DNA of 64,000 nt from JANMDU01 sp031376455 (GTDB taxonomy: Bacteria; Pseudomonadota; Gammaproteobacteria; Burkholderiales; Burkholderiaceae_C): assembly GCA_031376455.1 (NCBI GenBank), contig JANMDU010000086.1:28834-92833 (forward strand). Reading direction: 5' to 3'. Each line of letters starts with the position of its first letter. Position 1 is the stretch's first letter. Below are positions 33,413 through 42,061 of the stretch, piece by piece. The notes beneath the pieces are model-generated. The model searched no databases and was not told the DNA's origin. It saw only the letters and a list, made by a program, of their open reading frames with translations. The position numbers and the translations under genes are program-made.

Positions 33413-33499
33413 AAAACTGGGGTCAGATCACAATTCAGGAGAACGATATGACCGGAGCATTAAGAAGCTCATACGAAATTGTGCTCTGACCCCAATTTT
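33413..33499. repeat. REPIN-like inverted repeat between the ilvD-type and rraA-like genes
   Basis: Arms 33413-33435 and 33477-33499 (AAAAnTGGGGTCAGA type, continuing nCACAATT) are inverted copies with 2 mismatches in 23. The 41-bp spacer is non-coding. From memory, GGGGTCAGA...CAATT ends are typical of REP elements mobilised by RAYT (TnpA-REP) transposases; no such gene is in this window. Confidence 0.75.
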
Positions 33500-33523
33500 C
33501 CGCTGCATCCGAAGCGAAAAACC

Positions 33524-34249
33524 ATGAATCCAACTACAAAAGCAAAACTCCTGACCGTCAGCACCGCCACGCTTTGCACAGCCCTCTTCAAACGCGGCCT
33601 GCGCAATCAGTTCATCCAAGATGTTCGCCCGCTTGATCCGATGAAACCAAACATGGTCGGCGAGGCCTTTACGCTGCGCTACATCCCAGCACGTGAAGAT
33701 CTCAATCAAATCACCGCCTTCCAAGACCGTGCCCATCCCCAGCGCGTTGCTGTGGAGCAATGCCCGCCTGGCAGCGTGCTCGTATTTGACAGCCGCAAAG
33801 ATGCGCGCGCCGCATCCGCAGGATCAATCCTGATCAGCCGTCTCATGGTGCGCGGCTGCGCAGGCGTGGTTACTGATGGTGGCTTCCGTGATTCGCCTGA
33901 AATCGCAGCGCTGCCTTTCCCCGCCTATCACAACCGCCCCAGCGCCCCCACCAATCTCACGCTGCATCAAGCGCTAGACATCAACGTGCCAATTGGCTGT
34001 GGCGATGTCGCCGTCTGGCCGGGGGATGTCATGGTGGGCGACAAGGAAGGCGTGATCGTGATTCCAGCCGCTATCGCTGATGAAGTAGCTAAGGAAGCGG
34101 TAGAGATGACAGCCTTCGAAGATTTCGTCACGGAGATGGTGGTCAAAGAAGGCCGAAGCATTCTTGGCTTGTACCCACCGACTGAGCAAAAGAGCAAAGA
34201 CGATTTTGCGGCTTGGATGCAGATCAATGCTTCACGCTACCTGCTCTAA
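33524..34249 (+). CDS. RraA-like family protein (HMG/CHA aldolase type)
   Basis: A 241-residue RraA-fold protein with 'KRGLRNQFIQDVRPL', 'VVTDGGFRDSPEI' (substrate-binding Arg/Asp), and 'IGCGDVAVWPGDVMVGDKEG'. True RraA proteins inhibit RNase E; longer members such as this one are mostly metal-dependent class II pyruvate aldolases or oxaloacetate decarboxylases. Beside a sugar-acid dehydratase, an aldolase or decarboxylase role is more likely. ATG 33524 is internal to the longer open frame, which otherwise runs back into the inverted repeat. An SR copy follows its stop. Confidence 0.85.
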   Translation: MNPTTKAKLLTVSTATLCTALFKRGLRNQFIQDVRPLDPMKPNMVGEAFTLRYIPAREDLNQITAFQDRAHPQRVAVEQCPPGSVLVFDSRKDARAASAGSILISRLMVRGCAGVVTDGGFRDSPEIAALPFPAYHNRPSAPTNLTLHQALDINVPIGCGDVAVWPGDVMVGDKEGVIVIPAAIADEVAKEAVEMTAFEDFVTEMVVKEGRSILGLYPPTEQKSKDDFAAWMQINASRYLL

Positions 34250-34316
34250 TTTTTAAGCCTTTTAAGCACTTTACCGGCATAAAACCTGCGCAGAGTGCTA
34301 TTGAATTGATAGTTTC
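34250..34316 (+). repeat. SR copy between convergent genes
   Basis: One of the cleanest copies: TTTTTAAGCC leader, AAGCACTTTACCGGCATAAA, CCTGCGCAGAGTGCTA and the perfect tail CTATTGAATTGATAG. AGCACT and AGTGCT form an outer stem around the GCATAAAACCTGCGC core. It starts at the stop codon of the RraA-like gene and ends at the stop of the kdgD-like gene. Confidence 0.9.
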
Positions 34317-35229
34317 AGTCTTGTGAACCAAGCAGCGCAATCAAGTCGCGTAATGTCTCACCTTGTGCTTCCTTGAGCTCAGACAGCGGCGGGCGCACAG
34401 GCCCTGCGCTGTGTCCGGCAATCGTTGCACCGGCTTTCACGATACTCACCGCATAGCCTTCGCCTTGGTTGCGCAAGGCGATGTAGGGCAAGAAAAATGT
34501 TTGAATCAACCGATCTGTGGTGACTTTATCGCCATCGCGGTAAGCGTTATAAAACTGCATGGCCGTGCGCGGAATAAAGTTAAACACCGCTGAAGAATAG
34601 GTCGGCACGCCGAGGGCGCGATACGCATGGCAATACACCTCAGCAGTAGGCAAGCCGCCCAGATAGGCAAAGCGATCGCCCAGCGTTTGATAAATGCTGA
34701 CCATGCGCTCAATATCGCCCAGGCCATCTTTGAAGCCAATCAGATTGGGGCAATTCTCTGCCAGCACTTGCAGCGAAGCAGCGCTGAGCTTGCAAGCCCC
34801 TCGGTTGTAAATGATCACGCCCAGCTTCACGCTGCGGCAGATGGCTTGCACATGGGCAATCAAGCCTTCTTGGCTGGCCTCGGTCAAATAGTGCGGCAGC
34901 AGCAAAATGCCTTGCGCTCCTTCCGCCTCAGCAGCTTGCGCATACTGAATAGCGAGGCGAGTTGCGCCGCCAGCGCCAGCCACGATGGGCACTTCTCCCC
35001 GGCAGGTTTGCGCAGCAACGCGGATCACTTGCGCGTATTCCACGGGATCAAGGGAGAAGAATTCACCCGTGCCCCCCGCTGCAAACAACACGGTCGCGCC
35101 ATAAGGCATGAGCCACTCTAAGCGTTGGGCATAGCCACGCGGATTGAATTGAAGATCGGCGTCGAAATCAGTCAGTGGGAAAAAGAGAAGGCCAGTTTGT
35201 AGTGCGGCCTTGAGGTCTTGGGGGTGCAT
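34315..35229 (-). CDS. kdgD: 5-dehydro-4-deoxyglucarate dehydratase (KDG dehydratase)
   Basis: A 304-residue DHDPS-superfamily enzyme: 'LLFFPLTDFDADLQFN', 'FAAGGTGEFFSL', the Schiff-base Lys in 'NLIGFKDGLGD', and 'YLGGLPTAEVY'. It dehydrates and decarboxylates 5-keto-4-deoxy-D-glucarate to 2-oxoglutarate semialdehyde and CO2, the step after galactarate/glucarate dehydratase. ATG 35229 has GGAG nine bases upstream, preferred to an in-frame ATG 39 bp earlier. Oriented opposite to most of the island, together with the GntR gene. Confidence 0.92.
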   Translation of the reverse strand: MHPQDLKAALQTGLLFFPLTDFDADLQFNPRGYAQRLEWLMPYGATVLFAAGGTGEFFSLDPVEYAQVIRVAAQTCRGEVPIVAGAGGATRLAIQYAQAAEAEGAQGILLLPHYLTEASQEGLIAHVQAICRSVKLGVIIYNRGACKLSAASLQVLAENCPNLIGFKDGLGDIERMVSIYQTLGDRFAYLGGLPTAEVYCHAYRALGVPTYSSAVFNFIPRTAMQFYNAYRDGDKVTTDRLIQTFFLPYIALRNQGEGYAVSIVKAGATIAGHSAGPVRPPLSELKEAQGETLRDLIALLGSQD

Positions 35230-35249
35230 AGCGTCTCCGAAAATCATCG

Positions 35250-35270
35250 CATATATGTCATCATACAACT
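35250..35270. promoter_or_regulatory. GntR-type operator candidate before kdgD
   Basis: The stretch around TATGTCATCATACAAC contains TGT...ACA half-sites in inverted order, as in many FadR/GntR operators of sugar-acid genes. It lies about 25 bp before kdgD and downstream of the GntR gene. The motif is short and the assignment tentative. Confidence 0.35.
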
Positions 35271-35360
35271 AAAACTACGATGGACACCTGGCCGCCGCTA
35301 AAGACTCAGGTTGGCGGATGAATCTGAGATGGCGATCTTGATGCCACCCGCAGGGCCAAA

Positions 35361-36119
35361 TTAGCCCCCTTGACTCAGCGATTCTGCGGCTTTGCGACGG
35401 CGTTCTCGGCTGTTGCCTAAGTGGATGCGCATGGCGGCGCGTGCTGCCTCGCTGTCTTGCTGGGAGATGGCTTGCAAGATGCTCTCGTGCTCCAAATGGA
35501 TGGTGCGCAAATAGGCTTGCCGAGGCTCAGCGTGTTGCGTGGCGGGGAGCTTGGCGCGGGGAATTTGGCCAGAGCCCAATGATTCAAACAGTTGAGAAAA
35601 ATGGCTATTTTGGGTCGCTCGCGCGAGCTCTGCGTGGAAAGCATAATCTGCTTCTACACCATCGCCGCCTTGGGTGATGGCTTGCGAAAAACGATCCAGT
35701 GCTAAGCGCATTTTGAGTAAATTCTCTTCTGAACGACGTACTGCGGCCAAGGCAGCGGCCTCCGTTTCCAAGCCAATACGAAGCTCCAGCACAGCCACGA
35801 TTTCGCGCAACGTCTTGAGCTTCTCGGGGTTGACCTTGAAGCCCGCTTCGATACTCTGCTTTTGCACAAAACTGCCAATACCATGGCGCGTGACGATCTG
35901 CCCCGTGGTTTGCAGTCGGGTAATGGCATCGCGAACCACCGTGCGGCTCACACCAAACTCATCGATGATTTCTGCCTCGGTGGGTAGGCGCGCGCCAATC
36001 GCGTAGATGCCTGTTCGAATGCGCTCGCCCAGCGCATCGACCAAATCGTGTGCTAAGCCACGCGTTTTGCGCAAAGGACGGTGCTGATTCTGAGAAGCGG
36101 CGGAGCTGAAAGCATTCAT
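35361..36119 (-). CDS. GntR (FadR subfamily) regulator of the uronate island
   Basis: A 252-residue protein: N-terminal HTH about residues 20-85 ('GERIRTGIYAIGARLPTEAE', 'FGVSRTVVRDAITRLQTTGQ') and a C-terminal FCD domain with several His/Asp candidates for metal-dependent ligand binding. It is divergent from uronate dehydrogenase (53 bp apart) and upstream of kdgD, the usual place of an ExuR/GulR/GguR-like repressor that senses a uronate or aldarate. Confidence 0.87.
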   Translation of the reverse strand: MNAFSSAASQNQHRPLRKTRGLAHDLVDALGERIRTGIYAIGARLPTEAEIIDEFGVSRTVVRDAITRLQTTGQIVTRHGIGSFVQKQSIEAGFKVNPEKLKTLREIVAVLELRIGLETEAAALAAVRRSEENLLKMRLALDRFSQAITQGGDGVEADYAFHAELARATQNSHFSQLFESLGSGQIPRAKLPATQHAEPRQAYLRTIHLEHESILQAISQQDSEAARAAMRIHLGNSRERRRKAAESLSQGG

Positions 36120-36172
36120 GAGTATGGGTTTGTACTAGGATCGTCAGGCTATTCCAAGCTTAGAATAGTTAT

Positions 36173-37003
36173 ATGACCTCTGATAACAATTCCATTGTCC
36201 ATGGCTCAGTGCCTAAAGTCAAGCGATTGCTGCTGACGGGTGCGGCTGGCGGTTTGGGGCAGGTGTTGAGAGAGCGTCTTACACCGTTATCCACAATCCT
36301 GCGGCTCTCGGATATCGCCGATTTAGGCAACGCGAAAGCGAATGAGGAAATAGTTCGCTGTGATCTCGCAGACAAAGCAGCTGTGGATGAATTGGTCAAA
36401 GGCGTTGACGCGATTGTGCATATGGGCGGCTTGTCCACAGAGCATGCGTTTGAACAAATTTTGGAAGCCAACATCAAAGGCGTATTTCATTTGTATGAAG
36501 GCGCGCGTCGCCATGGCATCAAGCGCGTGATCTTCGCCAGTTCTAATCATGTGATCGGCTTTCACAAGCAAGGCGAGATGATTGATGCGAACTGCGCTAA
36601 ACGCCCAGACAGCTATTACGGCCTGTCCAAATCGTTTGGTGAAGATCTGTCGCGTTTTTACTTTGATCGTTACGGCATCGAGACGGCCTGTCTGCGCATT
36701 GGCTCATCGTTTCCCGAAGCCAAAGATCGCCGCATGCTCGTGACATGGCTGAGTTATCGTGATTTAACCGAGCTGATTCGCTGCTGTTTGTTTGCGCCCC
36801 AACTCGGCCACACGATTGTGTATGGCGCGTCTGATAACAAAGACAAGTGGTGGGATAACTCTGCTGCCGCTCACTTAGGTTTCAAGCCGCAAGATAGCTC
36901 GGAGGTATTTCGCGCGAAGGCAGAAAGCGCGCCGCCGTTGGCTGTTGATGACCCGGTGCGTATTTACCAAGGCGGTGGATTCGTCAAAGCCGGACCGTTC
37001 TAA
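36173..37003 (+). CDS. udh: Uronate dehydrogenase
   Basis: A 276-residue extended SDR: NAD motif 'LLTGAAGGLGQVLRERL', 'DAIVHMGGLSTEHAFE', catalytic Ser/Tyr/Lys in 'IFASSNHVIGFH' and 'SYYGLSKSFGED'. It oxidises D-glucuronate or D-galacturonate to the aldaro-lactone, step 1 of the oxidative uronate pathway. The gene runs into the lactonase gene after 6 bp. The first residues are variable and the ribosome-binding site is weak, so a slightly internal start is possible. Confidence 0.92.
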   Translation: MTSDNNSIVHGSVPKVKRLLLTGAAGGLGQVLRERLTPLSTILRLSDIADLGNAKANEEIVRCDLADKAAVDELVKGVDAIVHMGGLSTEHAFEQILEANIKGVFHLYEGARRHGIKRVIFASSNHVIGFHKQGEMIDANCAKRPDSYYGLSKSFGEDLSRFYFDRYGIETACLRIGSSFPEAKDRRMLVTWLSYRDLTELIRCCLFAPQLGHTIVYGASDNKDKWWDNSAAAHLGFKPQDSSEVFRAKAESAPPLAVDDPVRIYQGGGFVKAGPF

Positions 37004-37009
37004 ATCATC

Positions 37010-37894
37010 ATGCAAGCCGAACTCATCATCGATGCAAAAAATGCTGTCGGCGAAAGCCCTCTGTGGCATTCAGGCGAGCAAGCTTTGTATTGGGTGGATA
37101 TTCCCGCGAAAGCCTTGCACATGTGGCGAGATGGGCAGGGCGTACAAACGTGGCACAGCAGCGAGATGATCGGCTGCGTGGCCATTCATGCGGGCGGAGG
37201 CTTCATCGCCGCCATGGAAAGCGGCCTGTTTTATATACAGCTTTTTGCCGATGAAAAGTTAGAAGAAATCAAGATTGTCAGCATCACGCATCCCAGCCAA
37301 GCCATGCGTTTCAACGATGGCCGTTGTGATAGGCAAGGTCGCTTCCTCGCTGGCACGATGCTGATGAATATGGCTGATAGCCGGCAAGAAGGCTGCGTGA
37401 TCAGCTATGAAAAGAAAAGCGTTTTGAAAACTGTGCATGCGCCGCTATACACCCCCAACGGCATGGCCTTCAGCCCCGATGGCCGCACGATGTATCTCAG
37501 CGATTCGCATCCCAAATCCCAGCTCATTTGGGCATTTGATTACGACACAGCCAGCGGCACGCTAGATAAGCAACGGATCTTCGCCGACATGAACGCTTTG
37601 CCGGGCCGGCCTGACGGTGCAGCCGTGGACACCGATGGTTGCTACTGGATTTGCGGCAACGATGCGGGCCTGATCCATCGCTTCACGCCGAATGGCCAAC
37701 TTGATCAATCCATCGCCGTACCCGTTAAAAAACCGAGCATGTGCAGCTTCGGCGGCGCAGACATGAAAACCCTGTATGTCACATCGATTCGCCCCACTAA
37801 CATGGATTGTTCCGACCAGCCCTTGGCAGGCGGTGTGTTTGCCTTGCGCCCCGGCGCGCAAGGCATCGAAGAGCCGATTTTTCAACCGCGTTAA
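37010..37894 (+). CDS. SMP-30/gluconolactonase-family lactonase
   Basis: A 294-residue six-bladed propeller hydrolase. Metal ligands are Glu in 'VGESPLWHSG', Asn in 'YTPNGMAFSPDGRTMYLSDS', and Asp in 'GRPDGAAVDTDGCYW'. Placed 6 bp after udh, it very likely opens the galactaro- or glucaro-lactone made by Udh. A weak SR-like stretch occurs near 37379-37420, but the protein aligns with the family without an extra loop there, so no SR is called. Confidence 0.9.
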   Translation: MQAELIIDAKNAVGESPLWHSGEQALYWVDIPAKALHMWRDGQGVQTWHSSEMIGCVAIHAGGGFIAAMESGLFYIQLFADEKLEEIKIVSITHPSQAMRFNDGRCDRQGRFLAGTMLMNMADSRQEGCVISYEKKSVLKTVHAPLYTPNGMAFSPDGRTMYLSDSHPKSQLIWAFDYDTASGTLDKQRIFADMNALPGRPDGAAVDTDGCYWICGNDAGLIHRFTPNGQLDQSIAVPVKKPSMCSFGGADMKTLYVTSIRPTNMDCSDQPLAGGVFALRPGAQGIEEPIFQPR

Positions 37895-37911
37895 CTTGTA
37901 GGAGACACTTC

Positions 37912-38916
37912 ATGAAAACCTTCCGCCGCACCTCAAAGGCAATCCCTCTGAAATGCATTCCCCCCCTGATTGCAGCAAGCATTGGTTTGCTTAGCATGAC
38001 TGCGCAAGCCATTGAATTCAAATCATCTGATGTTCACAATTCAGATGAATATCCCACTGTGACGTCCGTTCGCTTTATGAGCGATGAACTGAAAAAACTC
38101 TCAGCCGGCAAACATTCCGTCAAAGTGTTTAACAAAGGCGCTTTAGGCTCAGAAAAAGAGACGATTGATCAGGTCAAGATCGGTGCGCTGGACATGACAC
38201 GCGTCAATATCAGCCCGATGAATTCGATTTGCAGCAAGACCAATATCCCCGTGTTGCCTTTCTTGTTCCGCTCGGTCGATCATTTGCACAAAGTTTTGGA
38301 TGGCCCGATTGGCGATGAAATTGGCAAAGACTGCGAAGCGCAAGGCTTCATCGTTTTGGCATATTACGACTCTGGCGCGCGCTCCATCTACAGCAAGAAA
38401 GCCGTGAGATCGGTAGCCGATACCAAAGGCATGAAAATCCGCGTGCAGCAATCTGATCTGTGGGTTGCCTTGACCGCTGCCATGGGCGCGAACCCAACAC
38501 CGATGCCAATTGGCGAGGTGGTTACAGCACTGAAGACTGGTTTGGTCGATGCTGCGGAGAATAATTACCCTTCTTATGGCTCCGGCTTCCGCCATTTTGA
38601 AGCAGCGAAGTTTTACAACAAGACCGAACACTCTATGGCACCTGAAGTGCTGGTGTTCTCAAAAATAGTTTGGGACAAATTGCCCAAGGCTGAGCAAGAT
38701 CAAGTGCGCGCAGCAGCCAAAGCATCGGTTGATTTCAATCGCAAGGCATGGTCAGCTTATGAGAAGAAAGAGTTTGATATGGTTAAAGCCGCCGGCACGG
38801 AGATTGTGGAAGTGGATAAAAAATCCTTCCAAGATGTCATGGGCCCGGTGTATGACAAGTTTGCTAGCACGCCTGATATGAAGCGCTTGGTCAAAGCGGT
38901 TCAAGACACGAAGTAA
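37912..38916 (+). CDS. dctP: TRAP transporter substrate-binding protein (DctP family)
   Basis: A 334-residue periplasmic TRAP-P protein: signal peptide ending near 'SMTAQA', then 'EFKSSDVHNSDEYPTVTSV', 'KVFNKGALGSEKETIDQVKI', and the conserved Arg in 'KGMKIRVQQSDLW', which binds the substrate carboxylate, followed by 'GEVVTALKTGLVDAAENN'. The context says it imports a hexuronate or aldarate. ATG 37912 follows GTAGGAGACACTTC. A strong terminator hairpin follows before dctQ, allowing more binding protein than permease. Confidence 0.93.
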   Translation: MKTFRRTSKAIPLKCIPPLIAASIGLLSMTAQAIEFKSSDVHNSDEYPTVTSVRFMSDELKKLSAGKHSVKVFNKGALGSEKETIDQVKIGALDMTRVNISPMNSICSKTNIPVLPFLFRSVDHLHKVLDGPIGDEIGKDCEAQGFIVLAYYDSGARSIYSKKAVRSVADTKGMKIRVQQSDLWVALTAAMGANPTPMPIGEVVTALKTGLVDAAENNYPSYGSGFRHFEAAKFYNKTEHSMAPEVLVFSKIVWDKLPKAEQDQVRAAAKASVDFNRKAWSAYEKKEFDMVKAAGTEIVEVDKKSFQDVMGPVYDKFASTPDMKRLVKAVQDTK

Positions 38917-38937
38917 TTCGTATCTTTGTAACTAGCC

Positions 38938-38964
38938 ATCCCGGCTGAATGCCGGGATATTTTT
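38938..38964 (+). terminator. Intrinsic terminator between dctP and dctQ
   Basis: ATCCCGGC-TGAAT-GCCGGGAT is a perfect 8-bp stem followed by ATTTTTTC. Placed within an operon, it is expected to act as a partial terminator or mRNA stabiliser that raises binding protein over permease. Confidence 0.85.
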
Positions 38965-38982
38965 TCTACGCTGGAGTTGCTC

Positions 38983-39471
38983 ATGTATACCCGCTTTTGC
39001 GCCACGCTGTCTAAGTTGAGTTTGATGCTGGCGGTGGTTGGGCTGATTTTGTTGATTGCTTGCGTACAGTACCAGGTGATCGGGCGCTACATATTTAATG
39101 ACACACCAACTTGGGCTGAAGCCCTAGCGTTGCTCCTGGTGCTTTACATCACCGCACTGGGCGTGGCTGTGGGTGTGCGCGATGCAGGTCATATCGGTAT
39201 GGATTCCATCATCAGCTTGCTTCCAAAATGGATGCGGCTCAAACTGGAAATCGTGATTCATCTTTTGGTGGGCACGTTTGGCGCATTGATGGCCTATAAC
39301 GGCTACATCTGGACCACGCTGAAATGGAACGATCAAAAGCCAATGTTGGCCATCCCATCGGGAATGGATTTTTTGCCTCTCATCATCGCAGGTGTTTTGA
39401 TTGTGTTGTTTTGTATTGAGCATGTGATTGCCCTGCTGCAGGGCAAGGAAGTGGTGCCCGCATGGAGTTAA
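38983..39471 (+). CDS. dctQ: TRAP transporter small permease (DctQ)
   Basis: A 162-residue protein with four transmembrane segments and the DctQ pattern 'YIFNDTPTWAEALALLLVLY'. It partners DctM in the inner-membrane complex. ATG 38983 lies 9 bp after GGAG; the in-frame TTG two codons earlier is not needed. Its end overlaps the dctM start by 10 bp. Confidence 0.93.
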   Translation: MYTRFCATLSKLSLMLAVVGLILLIACVQYQVIGRYIFNDTPTWAEALALLLVLYITALGVAVGVRDAGHIGMDSIISLLPKWMRLKLEIVIHLLVGTFGALMAYNGYIWTTLKWNDQKPMLAIPSGMDFLPLIIAGVLIVLFCIEHVIALLQGKEVVPAWS

Positions 39472-40757
39472 CTATTCTTGGCGTGAGCTTCACGCTGTTA
39501 TTACTGCTTGGTGTGCCAGTTGCGTTTGCGATTGGCTTAGCTTCTGTGGCCACCATCATTGCAGCGGGGCTGCCTGTTGCCGTCGTGTTTCAGAAAATGG
39601 TCGGGGGCATGCAAGTGTTCTCCTTCTTGGCCATCCCTTTCTTTATCTTTGCCGGTGAGTTGATGCTGCATGGCGGCGTAGCGCAGCGCATCGTTCGATT
39701 TGCCAACAGCTTGGTTGGGCATGTGCGCGGCGGTTTGGGCATGTCTAACGTCGTGGGCTGTACCTTATTTGGTGGAGTCGCCGGCTCGCCGCTGGCTGAT
39801 GTCTCGGCCATGGGCTCAGTGATGATTCCCTTGATGAAAAAAGAGGGCTATGACGCAGATTACGCGGTCAATGTGACCACCCATGCATCGCTGGTCGGCG
39901 CACTGATGCCCACCAGCCACAACCTCATCCTCTACACCTTGGCCACAGCGGGCATCGCATCGGTGAGTGTGCTCGGCATGATCGTTGCCTGCTTGATCCC
40001 GGCTGTGTTACTTACCCTTTTGAATCTTGCGGCCGCCTATGGCGTGGCAGTCAAGCGTGGCTATCCCACACGTGGTGCTTTCAAAGGCTGGGGCGAGGTG
40101 GGAGCAAGCTTTATCGCCGCTTTACCGGGTTTGATCGTTGTTGTGATTATTTTGGTGGGAATTTTGTCTGGCGTATTTACCGCTACAGAATCTGCGGCGA
40201 CTGCTGTGATTTGGGCCTTGTTGGTGACGGTGTTTGTCTATCGCTCGCTATCGTGGCATGCCTTCATTGCATCGTGCGCGAAAGCTTGCAAAACGACGGG
40301 CGTGGTACTTTTTTTGATCGGTATTTCAGCGGCGTTTGCCTATTTTCTTGCGCTTTACGAAGTGCCTCAGCGCACGGGCGATTTGATGGGTTCGATCACG
40401 CAAAACCCGTGGTTGATCTTTTTGATGGTGAATGTGCTGCTGTTTGTGTTGGGTACTTTTCTCGATATGGCACCCACCTTGCTGATCTGTACACCGATCT
40501 TCTTGCCCATCTGCCAAAAGTTTGGCATGGATCCTAGCCAGTTTGGCGTGATGATGTTGATCAATTGCGCTCTTGGCCTCAACACACCTCCTGTGGGCTC
40601 CACTCAGTTTGTGGGCTGTGCTATCGGCGGCATATCGGTCAGCGAAGTCATGCGCTCGATTTGGCCGTTTTACGGCGCACTGTTGGTGTGCCTGATGCTG
40701 GTGACGTATGTGCCTGCGTTTTCTCTGTGGTTGCCAAGCATCGTGCTGGGCAAATAA
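39462..40757 (+). CDS. dctM: TRAP transporter large permease (DctM)
   Basis: A 431-residue, roughly 12-helix sodium-coupled permease: 'VPVAFAIGLASVATII', 'FIFAGELMLHGG', 'GVAGSPLADVSAMGSVMIP', and 'NCALGLNTPPVGSTQFVG' near the end, all typical of DctM. Overlaps dctQ by 10 bp. With DctP it brings the uronate or aldarate into the cytoplasm for the pathway encoded around it. Confidence 0.95.
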   Translation: MELTILGVSFTLLLLLGVPVAFAIGLASVATIIAAGLPVAVVFQKMVGGMQVFSFLAIPFFIFAGELMLHGGVAQRIVRFANSLVGHVRGGLGMSNVVGCTLFGGVAGSPLADVSAMGSVMIPLMKKEGYDADYAVNVTTHASLVGALMPTSHNLILYTLATAGIASVSVLGMIVACLIPAVLLTLLNLAAAYGVAVKRGYPTRGAFKGWGEVGASFIAALPGLIVVVIILVGILSGVFTATESAATAVIWALLVTVFVYRSLSWHAFIASCAKACKTTGVVLFLIGISAAFAYFLALYEVPQRTGDLMGSITQNPWLIFLMVNVLLFVLGTFLDMAPTLLICTPIFLPICQKFGMDPSQFGVMMLINCALGLNTPPVGSTQFVGCAIGGISVSEVMRSIWPFYGALLVCLMLVTYVPAFSLWLPSIVLGK

Positions 40758-40772
40758 TTTAAAGTTGATTGA

Positions 40773-41987
40773 ATGAACCAAGCCGTGAATCAAACCGTAC
40801 ATCAATCTGTAGAGTCCAGCCGCGTCTCTTATTCGAGCACATCGCAGCTGAGTGCCCAAGAATCGGGTGACCGCATCGCCCACATCGCCTTGCAGCTCAC
40901 CATCCTCCCGCTGGCTACGCCCGTGAGCGATGCCAAGGTGCTTACAGGCAGACAAAAGCCGATGACAGAGATTGCCTTTATCTTCTGCAAGATCACCACG
41001 CGCGATGGCCACCAAGGCATGGGCTTTGGCTACAGCAAACGCGCTGGTGGCCCCGGGCTTTATGCGCATGCCAAAGAAATTGCGCCTACGTTGATTGGCG
41101 AAGATCCGAACGATATTGCCAGGCTGTGGACGAAGCTCATGTGGGCCGGCGCGAGCATGGGGCGCAGCGGCATGACGAGCCAAGCGATTTCGCCTTTCGA
41201 TATTGCGCTTTGGGATATGAAGGCCAAGCGCGCGAATTTGCCGCTGGCGAAGCTTTTAGGAAGCCACCGCGAGAGCGTGCAGTGCTACAACACCTCGGGC
41301 GGATTTTTCAGCACACCGCTTGATCAGGTGTTGAAGAATGTGGAAGTCTCGCGTGAAAGCGGTATTGGCGGCATCAAGCTCAAAGTCGGGCATCCTGATT
41401 TGAAAGTGGATATTGAGCGCGTGAGCAGCGTGCGCAAGGTGCTTGGAGATGGTTTCCCGCTGATGGTGGATGCGAATCAGCAATGGGATCGCTTGAAAGC
41501 CGTACGCGCTTGCCGAGCGCTGGAAGAATACGATCTCACATGGATCGAAGAGCCGCTGGATGCCATGGATTTTGAAGGCCACGGCGAGCTGGCCAAGCGC
41601 TTTGATACGCCGATTGCCACCGGCGAGATGCTCACCAGCTTCAACGAGCATCAGCAATTGATCGAGGCCGGTACGGATTTCATTCAACCCGATGCGCCTC
41701 GCGTGGGCGGCATTTCGCCATTTTTGCAGATCATGCAAATGGCCGATCAAAAAGGTCGCATGCTCGCGCCCCATTTTTCAATGGAAATCCATTTGCCACT
41801 CGTGGCGGCCTATCCGCGAGAGGGCTGGCTAGAGCATTTCGAATGGCTCACGCCTTTGTTTAACGAACAACTCACTTTGAAAGACGGCCGCATGTGGCTG
41901 CCATCGCGCCCCGGCTTGGGCTTTACTTTGAGCGAGCAGGCGCAGGCTTGGACTCGCGAGCGATTTGAAATCGGTAAGAAGCCTTAG
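40773..41987 (+). CDS. Enolase-superfamily galactarate/L-talarate dehydratase
   Basis: A 404-residue mandelate-racemase-group enzyme: KxK base in 'GGIKLKVGHPD', metal ligands 'VDANQQW' (Asp), 'WIEEPLDAMD' (Glu) and 'TGEMLTS' (Glu), plus 'HFSMEIHLPL' with the catalytic His. The overall pattern matches the L-talarate/galactarate dehydratases described from Salmonella and Polaromonas. It would make 5-keto-4-deoxyglucarate, the KdgD substrate. Last gene of the island, 15 bp after dctM; direct repeat B begins at its stop. Confidence 0.88.
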   Translation: MNQAVNQTVHQSVESSRVSYSSTSQLSAQESGDRIAHIALQLTILPLATPVSDAKVLTGRQKPMTEIAFIFCKITTRDGHQGMGFGYSKRAGGPGLYAHAKEIAPTLIGEDPNDIARLWTKLMWAGASMGRSGMTSQAISPFDIALWDMKAKRANLPLAKLLGSHRESVQCYNTSGGFFSTPLDQVLKNVEVSRESGIGGIKLKVGHPDLKVDIERVSSVRKVLGDGFPLMVDANQQWDRLKAVRACRALEEYDLTWIEEPLDAMDFEGHGELAKRFDTPIATGEMLTSFNEHQQLIEAGTDFIQPDAPRVGGISPFLQIMQMADQKGRMLAPHFSMEIHLPLVAAYPREGWLEHFEWLTPLFNEQLTLKDGRMWLPSRPGLGFTLSEQAQAWTRERFEIGKKP

Positions 41988-41997
41988 CACTCTGTAT

Positions 41998-42050
41998 TTC
42001 ATAGCACTCTACGCAGATTCTATGCCGGCGAACTGTTCATTTCGTTCATA
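41998..42050 (-). repeat. SR copy at the left edge of direct repeat B
   Basis: Reverse orientation: CATAGCACTCTACGCAG, TCTATGCCGGCGAAC, TTCATTTCG. A second TAGCACTCT precedes it at 41985. Same placement relative to structured element 1 as in copy A. Confidence 0.8.
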
Positions 42051-42061
42051 AATCATACCTT

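Noticed and set aside
37379..37420. TAGCCGGCA...CTGCG...GCTATGAAAA in the lactonase gene, resembling SR
   Set aside because: Partial match only, and the protein aligns with the SMP-30 family here without an extra segment, so chance similarity is more likely.
38000..38030. ACTGCGCAAGCCATTGAATT in the dctP signal peptide resembling SR
   Set aside because: The residues around the cleavage site are usual for DctP proteins and the core of the repeat is missing.
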